A DNA stretch of 64,000 nucleotides from Halogeometricum limi (GCF_900115785.1 NZ_FOYS01000003.1:372001-436000), one strand, 5' to 3'. Counted from the stretch's first letter, positions 8,516-17,653 are shown. The notes: generated by a model from the sequence alone, not told the origin. Numbers and translations: made by a program.

Positions 8516-9350
8516 ACAGCATCACCCACAGTGCGCCCATCGTGAGGGCCATCCCGACGAGCGTGTTCAAGGCGGGATACCACCAGTACGCGCGTTCGAC
8601 GGCCACGCCGGACCGAGCGATGCCGAAGACGGCGACGGGGTACGCGAGGAGGAGTGCGCCGAACCGCCAGTCGACGAGGAAGAACGCCCCCGAGGCGACC
8701 AGCCAACACGTCGCGCAGTACAGGTACGTCCGCGACTCGCCGAGGAACGTCGCCGTCGTGCGGATACCCGCCTCTCGGTCCGGTTCGATGTCGGGGATGG
8801 CCGAGAACGTGTGCATCCCCATCGCCCACGTCCACGCGCCGACGATGGCGACGGCCGGCGGGTGGCGACCCGAGACGGCCGCGAACGCCGCCACCCCGGG
8901 GAGGACGTAGAGCCCGTTCGATACCGAGTCGAGAAACGGAGTCGTCTTGAACCGGAACGGCGGTGCGCTGTACTCGACGCCGAGGAGGAAAAAGCCCGCG
9001 AGGTACGGCCACGTGCGGGCCGGGAGGACGGCGAACAGGCCGAGTCCGAGGAGAAACGAGAGCGCGATGGCCGCGACGACGACAGCGTCGCCCCGCCACC
9101 GCGCTTCCCTGTCGTCTTTCTTCGGGTTCTCCTCGTCGACGTCGGCGTCGAACACGTCGTTGACGCCGTAGAGGAGCACGTTCCCGGGGACGAGAAAGTA
9201 CGCGAAGAGCAGCACCGCCGGGAGCGAGAACAACTCGCTCGTCGTCTCCGCGGCGAAGGCGACACCGACGACGACGGGACCCGCGAGGTAGAGCCAAAAG
9301 CGGGGCCGCGAGAGCGTGAACAGGTAGCCGAGTCGGCCGCGCGCGAACAT
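8508..9350 (-). CDS. lyeJ: Lycopene elongase/hydratase (UbiA family)
   Basis: A 280-aa UbiA-type prenyltransferase that adds C5 units to lycopene on the way to C50 carotenoids. The start is set at the ATG overlapping the crtD stop (TGATG), giving MFARGRLGYLF; a longer frame to 9404 runs into crtD and is not needed. UbiA Asp motifs are visible as NDVFDADVDEENPKKDD near residue 60 and DIEPDREAG near residue 185. About eight membrane helices. Middle gene of the carotenoid operon. Confidence 0.9.
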   Translation of the reverse strand: MFARGRLGYLFTLSRPRFWLYLAGPVVVGVAFAAETTSELFSLPAVLLFAYFLVPGNVLLYGVNDVFDADVDEENPKKDDREARWRGDAVVVAAIALSFLLGLGLFAVLPARTWPYLAGFFLLGVEYSAPPFRFKTTPFLDSVSNGLYVLPGVAAFAAVSGRHPPAVAIVGAWTWAMGMHTFSAIPDIEPDREAGIRTTATFLGESRTYLYCATCWLVASGAFFLVDWRFGALLLAYPVAVFGIARSGVAVERAYWWYPALNTLVGMALTMGALWVMLYE

Positions 9351-10852
9351 CAGTCGGCTCGCTCGGCCATCTCTTCGGCCGTCAACTGACCGCTGATGAG
9401 ACACATCGGGACGCCGATACCGGGCGTGGTGAAAGAGCCAGTGAAGTACAGTCCCGGCATCTTCTCGGAGTGGTGCGGCGGGCGGAGCAGCGCCGTCTGG
9501 CGGAGCGTGTGTGCGAGGCCGAGTGCCGTCCCCTGCGTGCTGTTGTACCGGTCCGCGAAGTCGTTCACGCAGAAGGACTCTTCGAGGACGATGCGGTCGC
9601 GCAGGTCCTCGCCGGTGTGTTCTGCGATGTCGTCCAAGACGAGGTTACGGTAGCGTTCTCGCTGTTCGGGCGTGTCTTCGAGTCCGGCGGCGATGGGGAC
9701 GAGGACGAACAGGTTCGAGTGACCTTCGGGCGCGACGGTGTCGTCCGTCTTCGAGGGGACACAGAGGTAGTACGCGGGGTCGCCGGGCCACGCCGGGTCG
9801 TCGAATATCGTCTCGAAGTGGTCGTCCCAGTCCGTCGGGAGGACGAGCGTGTGGTGTTCCAGCGAGGGAACGTCGCCCTCGACGCCGAGATACAGCAGGT
9901 ACGCGGAGGGAGCGTACGTCCGCGAGTCCCAGTAGTTCTCGTCGTACTGGCGCTTGTGCTCGGGGAGCAGTTCCATCTCGGTGTGGCGGTAGTCGGCGTC
10001 GCTGACGACGTAGTCCGAGTAGAACTCGCTTCCGCCCTCCGTCCGGGTGACGAACGCGCCCTCGCGGCCGCGAATCTCGCTCACGGGGCTGTCCACGTGG
10101 AACTCCACGCCGAGTTCCTCCGCGACGGCGACGATGCCGTCGACGACGCCCCCGAGGCCGCCCTCGGGGTAGTAGACGCCCATGTTGAAGTCGACGTGAC
10201 TCATCAGGTTGTAGAGCGCCGGGGTGTTGTTCGGCGCGCCCCCGAGGAAAACGAGCGTGTACTGCATTATCTGCTGGAGTTTCGGGTGCTGGAAGTAGCG
10301 CTCGACGTGGTCCTGCATCGACCCGACGAGCGACAGTCCCCGGGCGTTCTTCATCACGTTCCAGTCGGCGAAGTCCGAGAGCGTCGTCCGGTCGGTGTAG
10401 ACGAAGTGCTCCATCCCGATTTCGTAGTTCTTCTCGGACTTCCGCAGGTAGTCGTCGAACTTCTCGCCCGCGCCGGGTTCGTAGGACTCGAACGTCTCGC
10501 GGTTCCGTTCGAGGTCCGGAACCATGTCGACCCGGTCACCGTCTTTGAAGAAGATGCGGTAGTGCGGGTCCAGGCGGGTGAGTTCGTAGTAGTCGGAGGG
10601 CGTGCGGTCGAACTGACCGAAGAAGTCCTCGAACACGTCGGGCATCAGATACCACGACGGCCCCATGTCGAACCGGAAGCCGTCGCGTTCGAGTCTGCTC
10701 GCCCGCCCGCCCAACTGCTCGTTCTTCTCTAAGAGTGTCACGTCGGCCCCGGCGTCGGCGAGGTAACACGCCGTAGAGAGGCCGCCGAATCCACCACCGA
10801 CGACGACGACAGAAGACCCCGCGAGCGAAGAGAGGTCCGAGACAGAGTTCAT
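9350..10852 (-). CDS. crtD: Carotenoid 3,4-desaturase (phytoene-desaturase family)
   Basis: A 500-aa FAD-dependent oxidoreductase. The N-terminal dinucleotide-binding motif VVVGGGFGGLSTACYLADAG is followed by LLEKNEQLGGRAS, and the C-terminal GSFTTPGIGVPMCLISGQLTA is the FAD-contacting carotenoid-desaturase signature. It introduces double bonds into the C50 bacterioruberin precursor. First gene of the crtD-lyeJ-cruF operon, with a leaderless promoter just upstream. A 420-aa plus-strand ORF across it is a shadow. Confidence 0.92.
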   Translation of the reverse strand: MNSVSDLSSLAGSSVVVVGGGFGGLSTACYLADAGADVTLLEKNEQLGGRASRLERDGFRFDMGPSWYLMPDVFEDFFGQFDRTPSDYYELTRLDPHYRIFFKDGDRVDMVPDLERNRETFESYEPGAGEKFDDYLRKSEKNYEIGMEHFVYTDRTTLSDFADWNVMKNARGLSLVGSMQDHVERYFQHPKLQQIMQYTLVFLGGAPNNTPALYNLMSHVDFNMGVYYPEGGLGGVVDGIVAVAEELGVEFHVDSPVSEIRGREGAFVTRTEGGSEFYSDYVVSDADYRHTEMELLPEHKRQYDENYWDSRTYAPSAYLLYLGVEGDVPSLEHHTLVLPTDWDDHFETIFDDPAWPGDPAYYLCVPSKTDDTVAPEGHSNLFVLVPIAAGLEDTPEQRERYRNLVLDDIAEHTGEDLRDRIVLEESFCVNDFADRYNSTQGTALGLAHTLRQTALLRPPHHSEKMPGLYFTGSFTTPGIGVPMCLISGQLTAEEMAERAD

Positions 10853-10874
10853 ACCGCGACTTAGGGCGAGGAAA

Positions 10875-10883
10875 CTATAAATT
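10875..10883 (-). promoter_or_regulatory. crtD: TATA box of the crtD operon
   Basis: On the minus strand the sequence AATTTATAG lies with its centre about 27 bp upstream of the crtD ATG (10852), the spacing expected for a leaderless archaeal transcript. The plus-strand SDR gene has a similar element, TAGTTTTACC at about 10930-10939, 28 bp before its ATG. Confidence 0.6.
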
Positions 10884-10963
10884 GACTGACTGTGCAGCGG
10901 TCAGAGGTCTCGGTGAGGTTCCGAGAACTGTAGTTTTACCTCCGGTCCGACCCTAGCGAGTTC

Positions 10964-11665
10964 ATGGACGTCGCAGGGAGAACCGTCGTCGTGACGGGCG
11001 CGAGTCGCGGAATCGGGGCGGCACTCGTCGGTGCGTTCGCCGCCGAAGGTGCGCACGTCGTCGCGTGCGCCAGAGACGAAGAGTCGCTGTCGGACGTCGT
11101 CGCCGGCGTCGAAGACGCCGAGGGGTCCGCGGAGGCCGTTCGTGCGGACGTGCGCGACGAGTTCGACGCGGAGCGACTGATGGAGACGGCCGCCCGCGCC
11201 GGGGACGACGGTATCGCCGTCGTCGTCGCGAACGCCGCCGTCAACCACGGCGCGCCCGGCGAGATGCCGATGGGCGAGGAGTCGTACACCCGCTTCGACG
11301 ACACCCTCCGCACGAACGTCAGAGGCGTCTTCTCCACGATTCGCGAGGCACTGCCCCACGCCACCGACGAGACGCGCGTCCTCGTGCCGTCGGGGAGCAT
11401 CGCGAACGACCCGAAACCCGGGATGGGCGCGTACGCCGTCTCGAAAGCCGCCGTCGAAGGACTCGCCCGACAGTTCGCCGCGGACACCGACGTCGCCGTC
11501 GGCGTCGTCGACCCCGGGTTCGTGTCGACTGACCTCTCGGGCGGACAGGGACGCGACCCCGCGGACGTCGCCCCGATGTACGTCTGGGCCGCCACCGACG
11601 CCGACCGAGAGGCCGTAGACGGCGGCCGACTCGGGTTGAAAGACTGGAAGAAGGCCACGAGATAG
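10964..11665 (+). CDS. Short-chain dehydrogenase/reductase
   Basis: A 233-aa Rossmann-fold oxidoreductase. The N-terminal TVVVTGASRGIGAALV is the cofactor glycine motif, NAAV (around residue 92) the structural Asn motif, and YAVSKAAV (around residue 155) the catalytic Tyr-x3-Lys, with an upstream Ser in VPSGSI. The substrate is not predictable. It is divergent from crtD, as in the Haloferax locus I recall, but a carotenoid role is not shown. Confidence 0.88.
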   Translation: MDVAGRTVVVTGASRGIGAALVGAFAAEGAHVVACARDEESLSDVVAGVEDAEGSAEAVRADVRDEFDAERLMETAARAGDDGIAVVVANAAVNHGAPGEMPMGEESYTRFDDTLRTNVRGVFSTIREALPHATDETRVLVPSGSIANDPKPGMGAYAVSKAAVEGLARQFAADTDVAVGVVDPGFVSTDLSGGQGRDPADVAPMYVWAATDADREAVDGGRLGLKDWKKATR

Positions 11666-11747
11666 CGGGCCGACGCTCTCCTCACCGGTCGCGTCCGAGC
11701 CACGCCTCGCCGACGCCGTTATTAAGATACCTGATGGAGTTATTATC

Positions 11748-12605
11748 GTGAGCGCTATTAACCCCGGGGAAGAAATTAACAGCGTGACACGACTCTCGCG
11801 CGTCGGCGTCGCCGCTACCGCCATCTTCGTCGCTCTCTCGGCGTACGCGGCGAGTACGGGCGCGTGGAAGCTCCTCGGCATCACCTGGGTGGCGTTCGCC
11901 GCGATGGCGCTTGCGGCGCCGCTCGGTGCCCGCCACCGAGACGAGGGAGCGAACGCGCTCGTCTGGGGGTACGGCCTCGCAAGTGGCGCGATGGTGACCA
12001 GTGCCGCCGTCTTCTTGGTCCCGCAGGCGATGGGTCACCACCCGCAGTACGGCGGGTTCGGTATCGCCGCCGGACTCCTCGCCGGGTTCGGTTCCCACAC
12101 CGTCGGGCACCGCCTCGCGCACATGGACCTGCCCATCGACCGAACCGTCGCCGAACTGACGGCGCACGCCTTCTCGGCGGGTCTCATCATCGGCATCGTC
12201 TACGGTAACATGCCCGGCCTCGGCCCCACGCTCGGACTGGCTATCGTCTCGCACAAAGGTCCGGCCGGTTACGCCGCGGCGCGTCGCCTCGCCTCGAAGA
12301 ACCGCTCGGCGTCGGCGTTGCTGCTCCCCGCCGCGGCACTCGGTATCGGGGCCATCCTCTCTAGCATCGTCGTCCTCCCCGAGTCCGCGCCGTTCCGCGG
12401 TATCGTCTTCGGGTTCGCGGCGGGCGTGTTCCTGCACGTCGCGATGGACTTCCTCCCGCGATGTGAAATCGGCTCGGAGATTCACGAACACCTCTCCGCC
12501 GAGGGCGACGCGCACGCCCTCCTCGACAGACTCCGGAACCACGCCGTCGCCAGCACCACTCTCGGCGGTGCGGCCGTCTTCGTGGCGTGGCTGTTCGTGG
12601 TTTAG
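11748..12605 (+). CDS. ZIP-like membrane transporter
   Basis: A 285-aa membrane protein with about eight helices starting at GTG 11748. The segments GFGSHTVGHRLAHMD and ELTAHAFSAGLIIGIVYG resemble the His-containing helices IV and V of ZIP metal-ion permeases, and HVAMDFLPRCE the C-terminal helix. Metal uptake or efflux (Zn, Fe or Mn) is likely from family knowledge; specificity cannot be read. Last intact core gene before the island. Confidence 0.65.
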   Translation: MSAINPGEEINSVTRLSRVGVAATAIFVALSAYAASTGAWKLLGITWVAFAAMALAAPLGARHRDEGANALVWGYGLASGAMVTSAAVFLVPQAMGHHPQYGGFGIAAGLLAGFGSHTVGHRLAHMDLPIDRTVAELTAHAFSAGLIIGIVYGNMPGLGPTLGLAIVSHKGPAGYAAARRLASKNRSASALLLPAAALGIGAILSSIVVLPESAPFRGIVFGFAAGVFLHVAMDFLPRCEIGSEIHEHLSAEGDAHALLDRLRNHAVASTTLGGAAVFVAWLFVV

Positions 12606-12739
12606 TCGCGCTCTGCGTCTGCTCTCGTTCGGCTACGCCTCGCGTAAGTTCCGAAACTCTCCGACTTTCGACCCTCCGTTCAGCTACGCTTCACAGAGGT
12701 ACCGATTGCTCGCTCTGCTCGCAACGACCGTACGCTCGG
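12606..12739. repeat. Gap with a 20-bp direct repeat of the purD 3' end
   Basis: CGGCTACGCCTCGCGTAAGT occurs at 12630-12649 and again at 12737-12756, where it encodes the last codons and stop of the purD fragment. The first copy looks like a relic of a second such gene end or a small duplication. No gene was seen between them. Confidence 0.5.
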
Positions 12740-13477
12740 CTACGCCTCGCGTAAGTACCCCCACGTGTGCAGTTTGTCGCCCTCGCCGTCTATCCATCGC
12801 TCGCCGATGTCGTCGCGGTAGTACATGTTCGGGAGGATGACGTCGTCGACGCGGCGGTACGCGCGCGTCCGCGCCTCGGCCATCGTCTGTCCCTTCCCGG
12901 TGACGACGAGGACGACGCCCGACGTGCCGGCGACGCGCCACTGGTCGTCCTCGCACTTCACGTCCTCTATGTGGACGCCCGGCGGCGCGTTCTCCAGTTC
13001 GTGGCGGTCAGTCCACTCGTCGAGTGGCTTCGACTCGAATCCGATTGCGGCGTTTCGCGCGAACTCCGAGAACGTCTGCTCGTCGGTGAAGGGAAACGGC
13101 GGGAGGCAGACGCGGACGGCTATCTGAAAGCCCGAGTGGACCCGGAGCGTCGGCGGGTCCGCGCGTGCGAGTCCCTCGAAGAAGTCGCCGATGGGGGTGT
13201 CCATCGCCTCCTCCATGAGGAAGATGGTGGGGTAGCCGAACCGCGGCGTGAACTCCAGCGGATAGATGCCGCGTCCGTTGACGATGCAGTTGATGTCCAT
13301 GTAGCCGACGTAGCCCTCCGCGCGGAGCTTCGGTTCGAGCGGTTTCAGCGTCCGGTTGAACAGTTCCGTCTCGCCCGTCCACGTCATGCTCGTCCCCATC
13401 TCGCCCGTCGAGGGGCCGACGTTCCCCGGAAACAGCTTCTTGTGCTCGTATTTCCGAGATCTATAGTAGTTAGACAC
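12740..13477 (-). pseudogene. 3' part of a PurD-like phosphoribosylamine-glycine ligase, truncated at the island edge
   Basis: The frame encodes the C-terminal half of an ATP-grasp ligase that makes glycinamide ribonucleotide in purine synthesis: HKKLFPGNVGPSTGEMG, GYMDINCIVNG, EFTPRFGYPTIFLMEE and the C-terminal VVVTGKGQTMAEARTRAY are PurD-like. Full-length enzymes have about 430 residues; about 230 remain, without the N-terminal domain and the first half of the ATP-grasp fold. The first ten codons (MSNYYRSRKY) come from the AT-richer island side and offer an ATG, so a short protein could be made but is unlikely to work. The missing 5' part may lie at the far island end. Confidence 0.7.
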
Positions 13478-13527
13478 TCATCACAGTAGGAAAAATATTG
13501 AGTATGGGGTCAGTTTGAGAACATAAT
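13430..13527. other. Left boundary of the genomic island
   Basis: PurD-like coding sequence ends at about 13450, and the DNA becomes markedly AT-rich (for example AAAAATATT at 13491). No tRNA gene is present here. An exact attachment core cannot be fixed without the other junction. Confidence 0.55.
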
Positions 13528-14790
13528 ATGGATCCATCGTCCGCTGTTTTTCAGGAAGATGCCACGGTCACCATCGAAGGAAAAGATGTCCCTATCAAGA
13601 TCTCCCTATCTGAGTCTGGGAATATCATAGTGGATGTCGTCAGTAGCCCCAAATATGGGATATTTGGCGATACAGGATTCCATAGAAAGAGCGTTCAAGG
13701 AGTGACAGCGTCGGGGGATACTGTAGTGTGTTCAAACGTCTCGATTTCATTAGGGATGAAAGCCGAAAGTGGAAAGAAATCCTACAACTATATAAACGAA
13801 ATCAATGCTGCTTCAGAGATTACGATTGATGGTACTAACAATTATGTCTCGTATTCCGGTGAAGAAGTTACCATCTCTTTCGATGTACTGGGTCTGAGAC
13901 ATTATGTCCCCCATTCAGCGGTCGATGAATTTGAGCTAATAAATAAACCAGATCTGAAGGTCGTTGCTACCCCAGTCAACGACATTGATGAACGAATTGA
14001 GTATATCAAATCACACAAAAGTCTGATTCGGACAGCAGAAGTGAATGTCACACTCGATATAGCTGGAGACATCGCTCACCAGGTGGCTACGGCAGCAGAT
14101 AGGCTGTCTGACGTGTTATCACTATGTGGTTTCGTACAAGGGATTGGCCCCAACTACGTAAAAGCAGAATTAGACTCAATTGACAATCAGTCTGCTCACT
14201 CATACCAGGGTGGTCTTCGGTTTACACAACTGTACTCTACTCAGGGCGATATTGGTGGGTCGCTTGCTTCCGGACGCCTAGCCTGGGGTAACGATTTATC
14301 CACTTATCTCGATGAAGCATTCGACAATTATGACAATACGGTGAAAAACAATCTCCGTGTCCGGCAGGTGTTGGGGTACTATTGGGATGCAATGAACGCA
14401 ACACGTCCCGTTGAAGGACGTCTACTTAGTGTTTGTAGTGGAATTGAATTATTAGCCAAGAGATATTCCGATCTGTATAATCAGCAGGCCAGAACCCAGG
14501 ACCGAATTGAGTACTTGATTGATGAGTTGGACGTCGAAACAGATGATCTCGCAAGTTTCGCAGGGACAACCAATAAATCTGCATCTAAAAAATATTTCTA
14601 CAGCTATTCAAGACACTACGTTGTTCACGGGGATAATAACCCGAGTTCCGGTGAACTTATTTCGGACTTCCAGGCAGCTCTGACCCTTTTACAGCGAATC
14701 ATCCGTAATCAGTTGGTTGGCTCTATGGATATGTCTCAGTTCAGTAGCCTAAACGATATCACCCCCTCAGAGACAATTAGTTTCGTGTAG
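13528..14790 (+). CDS. HEPN-domain protein (ApeA-like), possible RNase
   Basis: A 420-aa protein with a beta-rich N-terminal half of unknown fold and a helical C-terminal third. The C-terminal part contains RHYVVH (Arg362 to His367), the Rx4H motif of HEPN ribonucleases, followed by a helix-rich SGELISDFQAALTLLQRI segment, as in ApeA-like HEPN proteins used in abortive infection. It is visibly AT-richer than the neighbouring chromosome and is the first island gene. Its divergent neighbour is the disrupted purD. RNA cleavage is inferred from the motif only. Confidence 0.6.
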   Translation: MDPSSAVFQEDATVTIEGKDVPIKISLSESGNIIVDVVSSPKYGIFGDTGFHRKSVQGVTASGDTVVCSNVSISLGMKAESGKKSYNYINEINAASEITIDGTNNYVSYSGEEVTISFDVLGLRHYVPHSAVDEFELINKPDLKVVATPVNDIDERIEYIKSHKSLIRTAEVNVTLDIAGDIAHQVATAADRLSDVLSLCGFVQGIGPNYVKAELDSIDNQSAHSYQGGLRFTQLYSTQGDIGGSLASGRLAWGNDLSTYLDEAFDNYDNTVKNNLRVRQVLGYYWDAMNATRPVEGRLLSVCSGIELLAKRYSDLYNQQARTQDRIEYLIDELDVETDDLASFAGTTNKSASKKYFYSYSRHYVVHGDNNPSSGELISDFQAALTLLQRIIRNQLVGSMDMSQFSSLNDITPSETISFV

Positions 14791-14842
14791 AAGAATCTGA
14801 TATCGGGTCGAGTAATTGATAGCTGGCTGACCCTCTAACATT

Positions 14843-16027
14843 TCACTGTTCCTCCGTATTGATACGGATGCGGGAGCAGTTTGGAATGTGTTGAAAGTAA
14901 TTTGAAATGGCGTCTCCGCACCATTCACAGGTCTGGTCTCGCTGGATTGCTGTTTCCTTGTCTATCGTCTGGCGGCAGTGGATGCAGTGGTCCATCTCTC
15001 GTGGGGTCTGTTGGTGACACCGAGGGCATTCGACCGGAGCAGTAGCGTCTGGTTCTTCTTCCTCGTCGATCTCTAAGCCGTGAACACGAGCGACTTCCCG
15101 GCTGGTATCGTCTGCGAACACTGAGACGTATCGGGAGGCGACGTCGCTTCCGCGAGTCCACCCGTGGTGATCCTCAATGTGTGCCTGATTCAGTCCGCGT
15201 GAGGCTAAGTGAGACGCGCTGGATTTGCGGAGGTTCGTGAACGTGACTGGTTTGTCTACTCCGGCTCGGTCGGCAGCGTCTTTCATGGCTGTACGGAGCG
15301 CGTTATAACTGGGAGCCTCCGACTCGGTCAGTTTACTCCAGAGCGGTGCCTCAGGGTCGTTGCTCGGATGGGCGGCAAGCCATCGTTGGAGGAACGGGAC
15401 GCTTGGAATGAGTGGGACGGTTCGCTTCCCCATCTTCCCCTGAACGGTGATCTGGTAACCGTGTTCGTAGTCGGTGACGTCCCCAACCTTGAGAGCGCGT
15501 AGCTCACCGGAGCGCGCACCTGCATCCCATCCAACCGCGATGAGAGCTGCGTCACGAGGGTTGCGGGTAGCTTGTATTAGTGGAAGCACGTCCTCTTTCC
15601 ACTGAAGCATATTGCTTGGTTCCGGAGCCGGGTCGTACGTACTCGGAGTGTTCGACGGGATCCACTCCATCGATTCGGGTGGATCGTCTCCGTTTTCGTC
15701 AGTTGCTCGTCGCCCAAACTGCTTCAACGCGACTCGATAGTCACGATTGGTCTCAGCATTATCGTAGGTGCGGTGAATCCAGCGGACGATCTCTTTTGCA
15801 GCATCCTCACTCTCAAGCGCCTCTACCGGACTGCCACCGTGCTCGCCCATTCTCACGTTATGCCGGAGGAGTTTGAGATGCCGTTGATCCCCGACTTGAC
15901 TGGGTATGAGGAAGAGTTCGTTACTGAACTCCAGGAGTGCCTCCTGATTGGGTTCATCCAGCTCACGTTCCCCATTTCGAATCTTTTTACGAAGCGTTTC
16001 GATTTGCTCGTCAGCGTTCGTCGTCAT
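14843..16027 (-). CDS. Tyrosine recombinase (integrase) with C-terminal zinc ribbons
   Basis: A 394-aa XerC-like recombinase. Catalytic features are Arg172 in GARSGELRALK, the box II segment TNLRKSSASHL (Arg267; the canonical first His is Thr264), His288-Gly289 in DHHGWTRGSD, and nucleophile Tyr300 in SRYVS. The C-terminus adds zinc-binding CPRCHQQ, HCIHCR and CEWCGDA pairs, seen in many haloarchaeal integrases. Its place 1.4 kb inside the left boundary fits a role in mobilising this island. The ATG at 16025-16027 is divergent from the CARF cassette. Confidence 0.85.
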   Translation of the reverse strand: MTTNADEQIETLRKKIRNGERELDEPNQEALLEFSNELFLIPSQVGDQRHLKLLRHNVRMGEHGGSPVEALESEDAAKEIVRWIHRTYDNAETNRDYRVALKQFGRRATDENGDDPPESMEWIPSNTPSTYDPAPEPSNMLQWKEDVLPLIQATRNPRDAALIAVGWDAGARSGELRALKVGDVTDYEHGYQITVQGKMGKRTVPLIPSVPFLQRWLAAHPSNDPEAPLWSKLTESEAPSYNALRTAMKDAADRAGVDKPVTFTNLRKSSASHLASRGLNQAHIEDHHGWTRGSDVASRYVSVFADDTSREVARVHGLEIDEEEEPDATAPVECPRCHQQTPREMDHCIHCRQTIDKETAIQRDQTCEWCGDAISNYFQHIPNCSRIRINTEEQ

Positions 16028-16110
16028 AAACGAACCATTAGAGACTCACAGGAGTCAACGGGCGAATCTTCTGAAATCCGCATATGGTGGTTGAGAATTA
16101 GTCACGCGAA

Positions 16111-16124
16111 CACTATTGATAGTG
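16111..16124. promoter_or_regulatory. Palindrome upstream of the CARF cassette
   Basis: CACTATTGATAGTG is a perfect 14-bp inverted repeat (6-bp arms, TG centre) ending 19 bp before the CARF gene start and 84 bp from the divergent integrase start. It is well placed as an operator for one or both genes; the binding protein is unknown. Confidence 0.4.
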
Positions 16125-16143
16125 GAGTGACTCTTGTGGAGTA

Positions 16144-16614
16144 ATGGCTCAGATCTGGGTGACCAACGGCACTCCTACTATGCCCGGAATTCTGAATCCG
16201 GTGACTGCGGCTTGTGACCGAGGGTACGTCCCGGACGAGGTTTGGGTGCTGTCGAATCCTGGTGTCGCTGAGTATGTCGCTGAGGCCACTGACCGGTTCG
16301 AAGTAATCGTTGATGCGTATGGTGGTGATGCTGATGTCTCTGTTCACGACTTAGACGACGAGACTGATTTCCCCGACATCATCGAGTTCTACCGGTCTAC
16401 TATCGAAGCTGCTCGGGAGACTGGTGATACGATTGCTGTTGATGTCACTCCCGGTCGGAAATTCATGTCTGCCATCGCGTTTCAGGCGGGTTTCAAATTC
16501 GACGCTGACCACGTCTTCTATTTCCACCGGAAAGCGGGGGGCTACTACGGGCAGTTTTACGCCGAAATCCCGCGAACGGCCACTGACCTGATCGATTTCA
16601 AGGAGGTGCTGTAA
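16144..16614 (+). CDS. CARF-like nucleotide-sensor protein
   Basis: A 156-aa single-domain Rossmann-like protein. The N-terminal strand and loop (IWVTNGTPTM), the PDEVWVLSNPG strand and above all VDVTPGRKFMSAIAFQAG (about residues 99-116) match the pattern of CARF/SAVED-type domains, which bind cyclic oligoadenylate or related ligands; the DVTPGRK loop sits where other CARFs have a TGGTK-like loop. There is no effector domain on the same chain. It overlaps the next gene by TAATG, so signal and effector are probably encoded in one operon. A ring-nuclease role is also possible. Assignment by motif only. Confidence 0.6.
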   Translation: MAQIWVTNGTPTMPGILNPVTAACDRGYVPDEVWVLSNPGVAEYVAEATDRFEVIVDAYGGDADVSVHDLDDETDFPDIIEFYRSTIEAARETGDTIAVDVTPGRKFMSAIAFQAGFKFDADHVFYFHRKAGGYYGQFYAEIPRTATDLIDFKEVL

Positions 16615-17651
16615 TGCAGATCGAACGCCAACGGCTGATGGTTCTCCTCAACGCCCTCTACGACCAGGGTGTTGAATCAATTTCCGTCAAACATCCCTGC
16701 GAGGATATTGGCGAACTCGTCCAGATCAACCTGGGGGACGATGGGCAAGCACCGGTTCGGTTCACGCAGGGCACGATGACGTACCAAGACAACCGTGAAA
16801 CGATTCCTGCAAAACACGGAGAACCCGCGTACAACGATCTTCCAGACGCTGAGACGTACACTCGGACGATGGTCGCCAGCGGTCACGTCCCACTCAACAA
16901 CCACGACGCCGTCGAGGAGTTCATTCAACGACACGGGTACGCAGATCTCGAAGCCGGTCACGACCCTGTCGTCCTCGGCTTAGACGCGAACATCATCGCG
17001 TGGCGACTTCCAGAAGTTCTCGGGATCGACAGTAAAACAGGGAACACCGACGAGCGTGATCGACGACCGACCAACGGATACGCACTCGCAACCGGCGTCA
17101 AAGAAGAATTAGACTGGCACTTCAAGCAGTACAACACGCACGAGTTGACGCAAGCCTTCGGGGAGGAATTCGCACGCTTGGACAACCAGCCAGCTGGCGC
17201 GAACCGAGAAGGATTACTCGGTCTGTACGAATACCGTCGCCTCCGGACCAACCGGACCGTCGATATCGTTGAGTGTGACACTGGGGATGAAGCCATCGTT
17301 GAGGCCTACAACGAGTACAATCAGAACAGTCGGAAGCAGGCCATACTCCTCAGCAACGATTACGGGTTCGTCGACAGGAGCCTCGACACCGGCGTTCCAG
17401 CACAACACATTGACTACCCGGTGGACGTCCCACGGAAAGTCACGGGCTCGTGGACACAAGCAGCTGAATTACTGTACTACCTTGCGGTACTGTTCGGCGT
17501 CATTCAACTCCCGAAGGTCACTATTTACGGAGTTTGGAACGGGAAGGATGGTCGCCACTGGCAACACGAACAGATTGATGTCGACTGCCGGAGTCCCAAA
17601 GTCGAACCGCACCTGAAACGAGACCTCACCATCCTCGACGCAACGAACTGA
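16614..17651 (+). CDS. PIN-like nuclease, cassette gene 2
   Basis: A 345-aa protein with an unassigned N-terminal 110 residues and a PIN-type C-terminal domain. Candidate metal ligands are Asp124 in VLGLDANIIAW, Glu164 or Glu165 in GVKEELD, Asp222/Asp225 in CDTGDEAIVEAY, and Asp249 in LLSNDYGF, matching the D-E-D-D order of PIN ribonucleases. The start overlaps the CARF stop, and 2 bp separate its stop from the next ATG. It is the likely effector of the cassette; RNA cleavage is inferred. Confidence 0.6.
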   Translation: MQIERQRLMVLLNALYDQGVESISVKHPCEDIGELVQINLGDDGQAPVRFTQGTMTYQDNRETIPAKHGEPAYNDLPDAETYTRTMVASGHVPLNNHDAVEEFIQRHGYADLEAGHDPVVLGLDANIIAWRLPEVLGIDSKTGNTDERDRRPTNGYALATGVKEELDWHFKQYNTHELTQAFGEEFARLDNQPAGANREGLLGLYEYRRLRTNRTVDIVECDTGDEAIVEAYNEYNQNSRKQAILLSNDYGFVDRSLDTGVPAQHIDYPVDVPRKVTGSWTQAAELLYYLAVLFGVIQLPKVTIYGVWNGKDGRHWQHEQIDVDCRSPKVEPHLKRDLTILDATN

Positions 17652-17653
17652 GT

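Noticed and set aside
9470-10732. 420-codon plus-strand ORF opposite crtD
   Set aside because: Shadow of crtD; composition is Val/Arg/Glu-rich and no motif is present.
13400-13530. tRNA attachment site at the island boundary
   Set aside because: No cloverleaf or tRNA-like 3' end here; the boundary cuts a purD-like gene.
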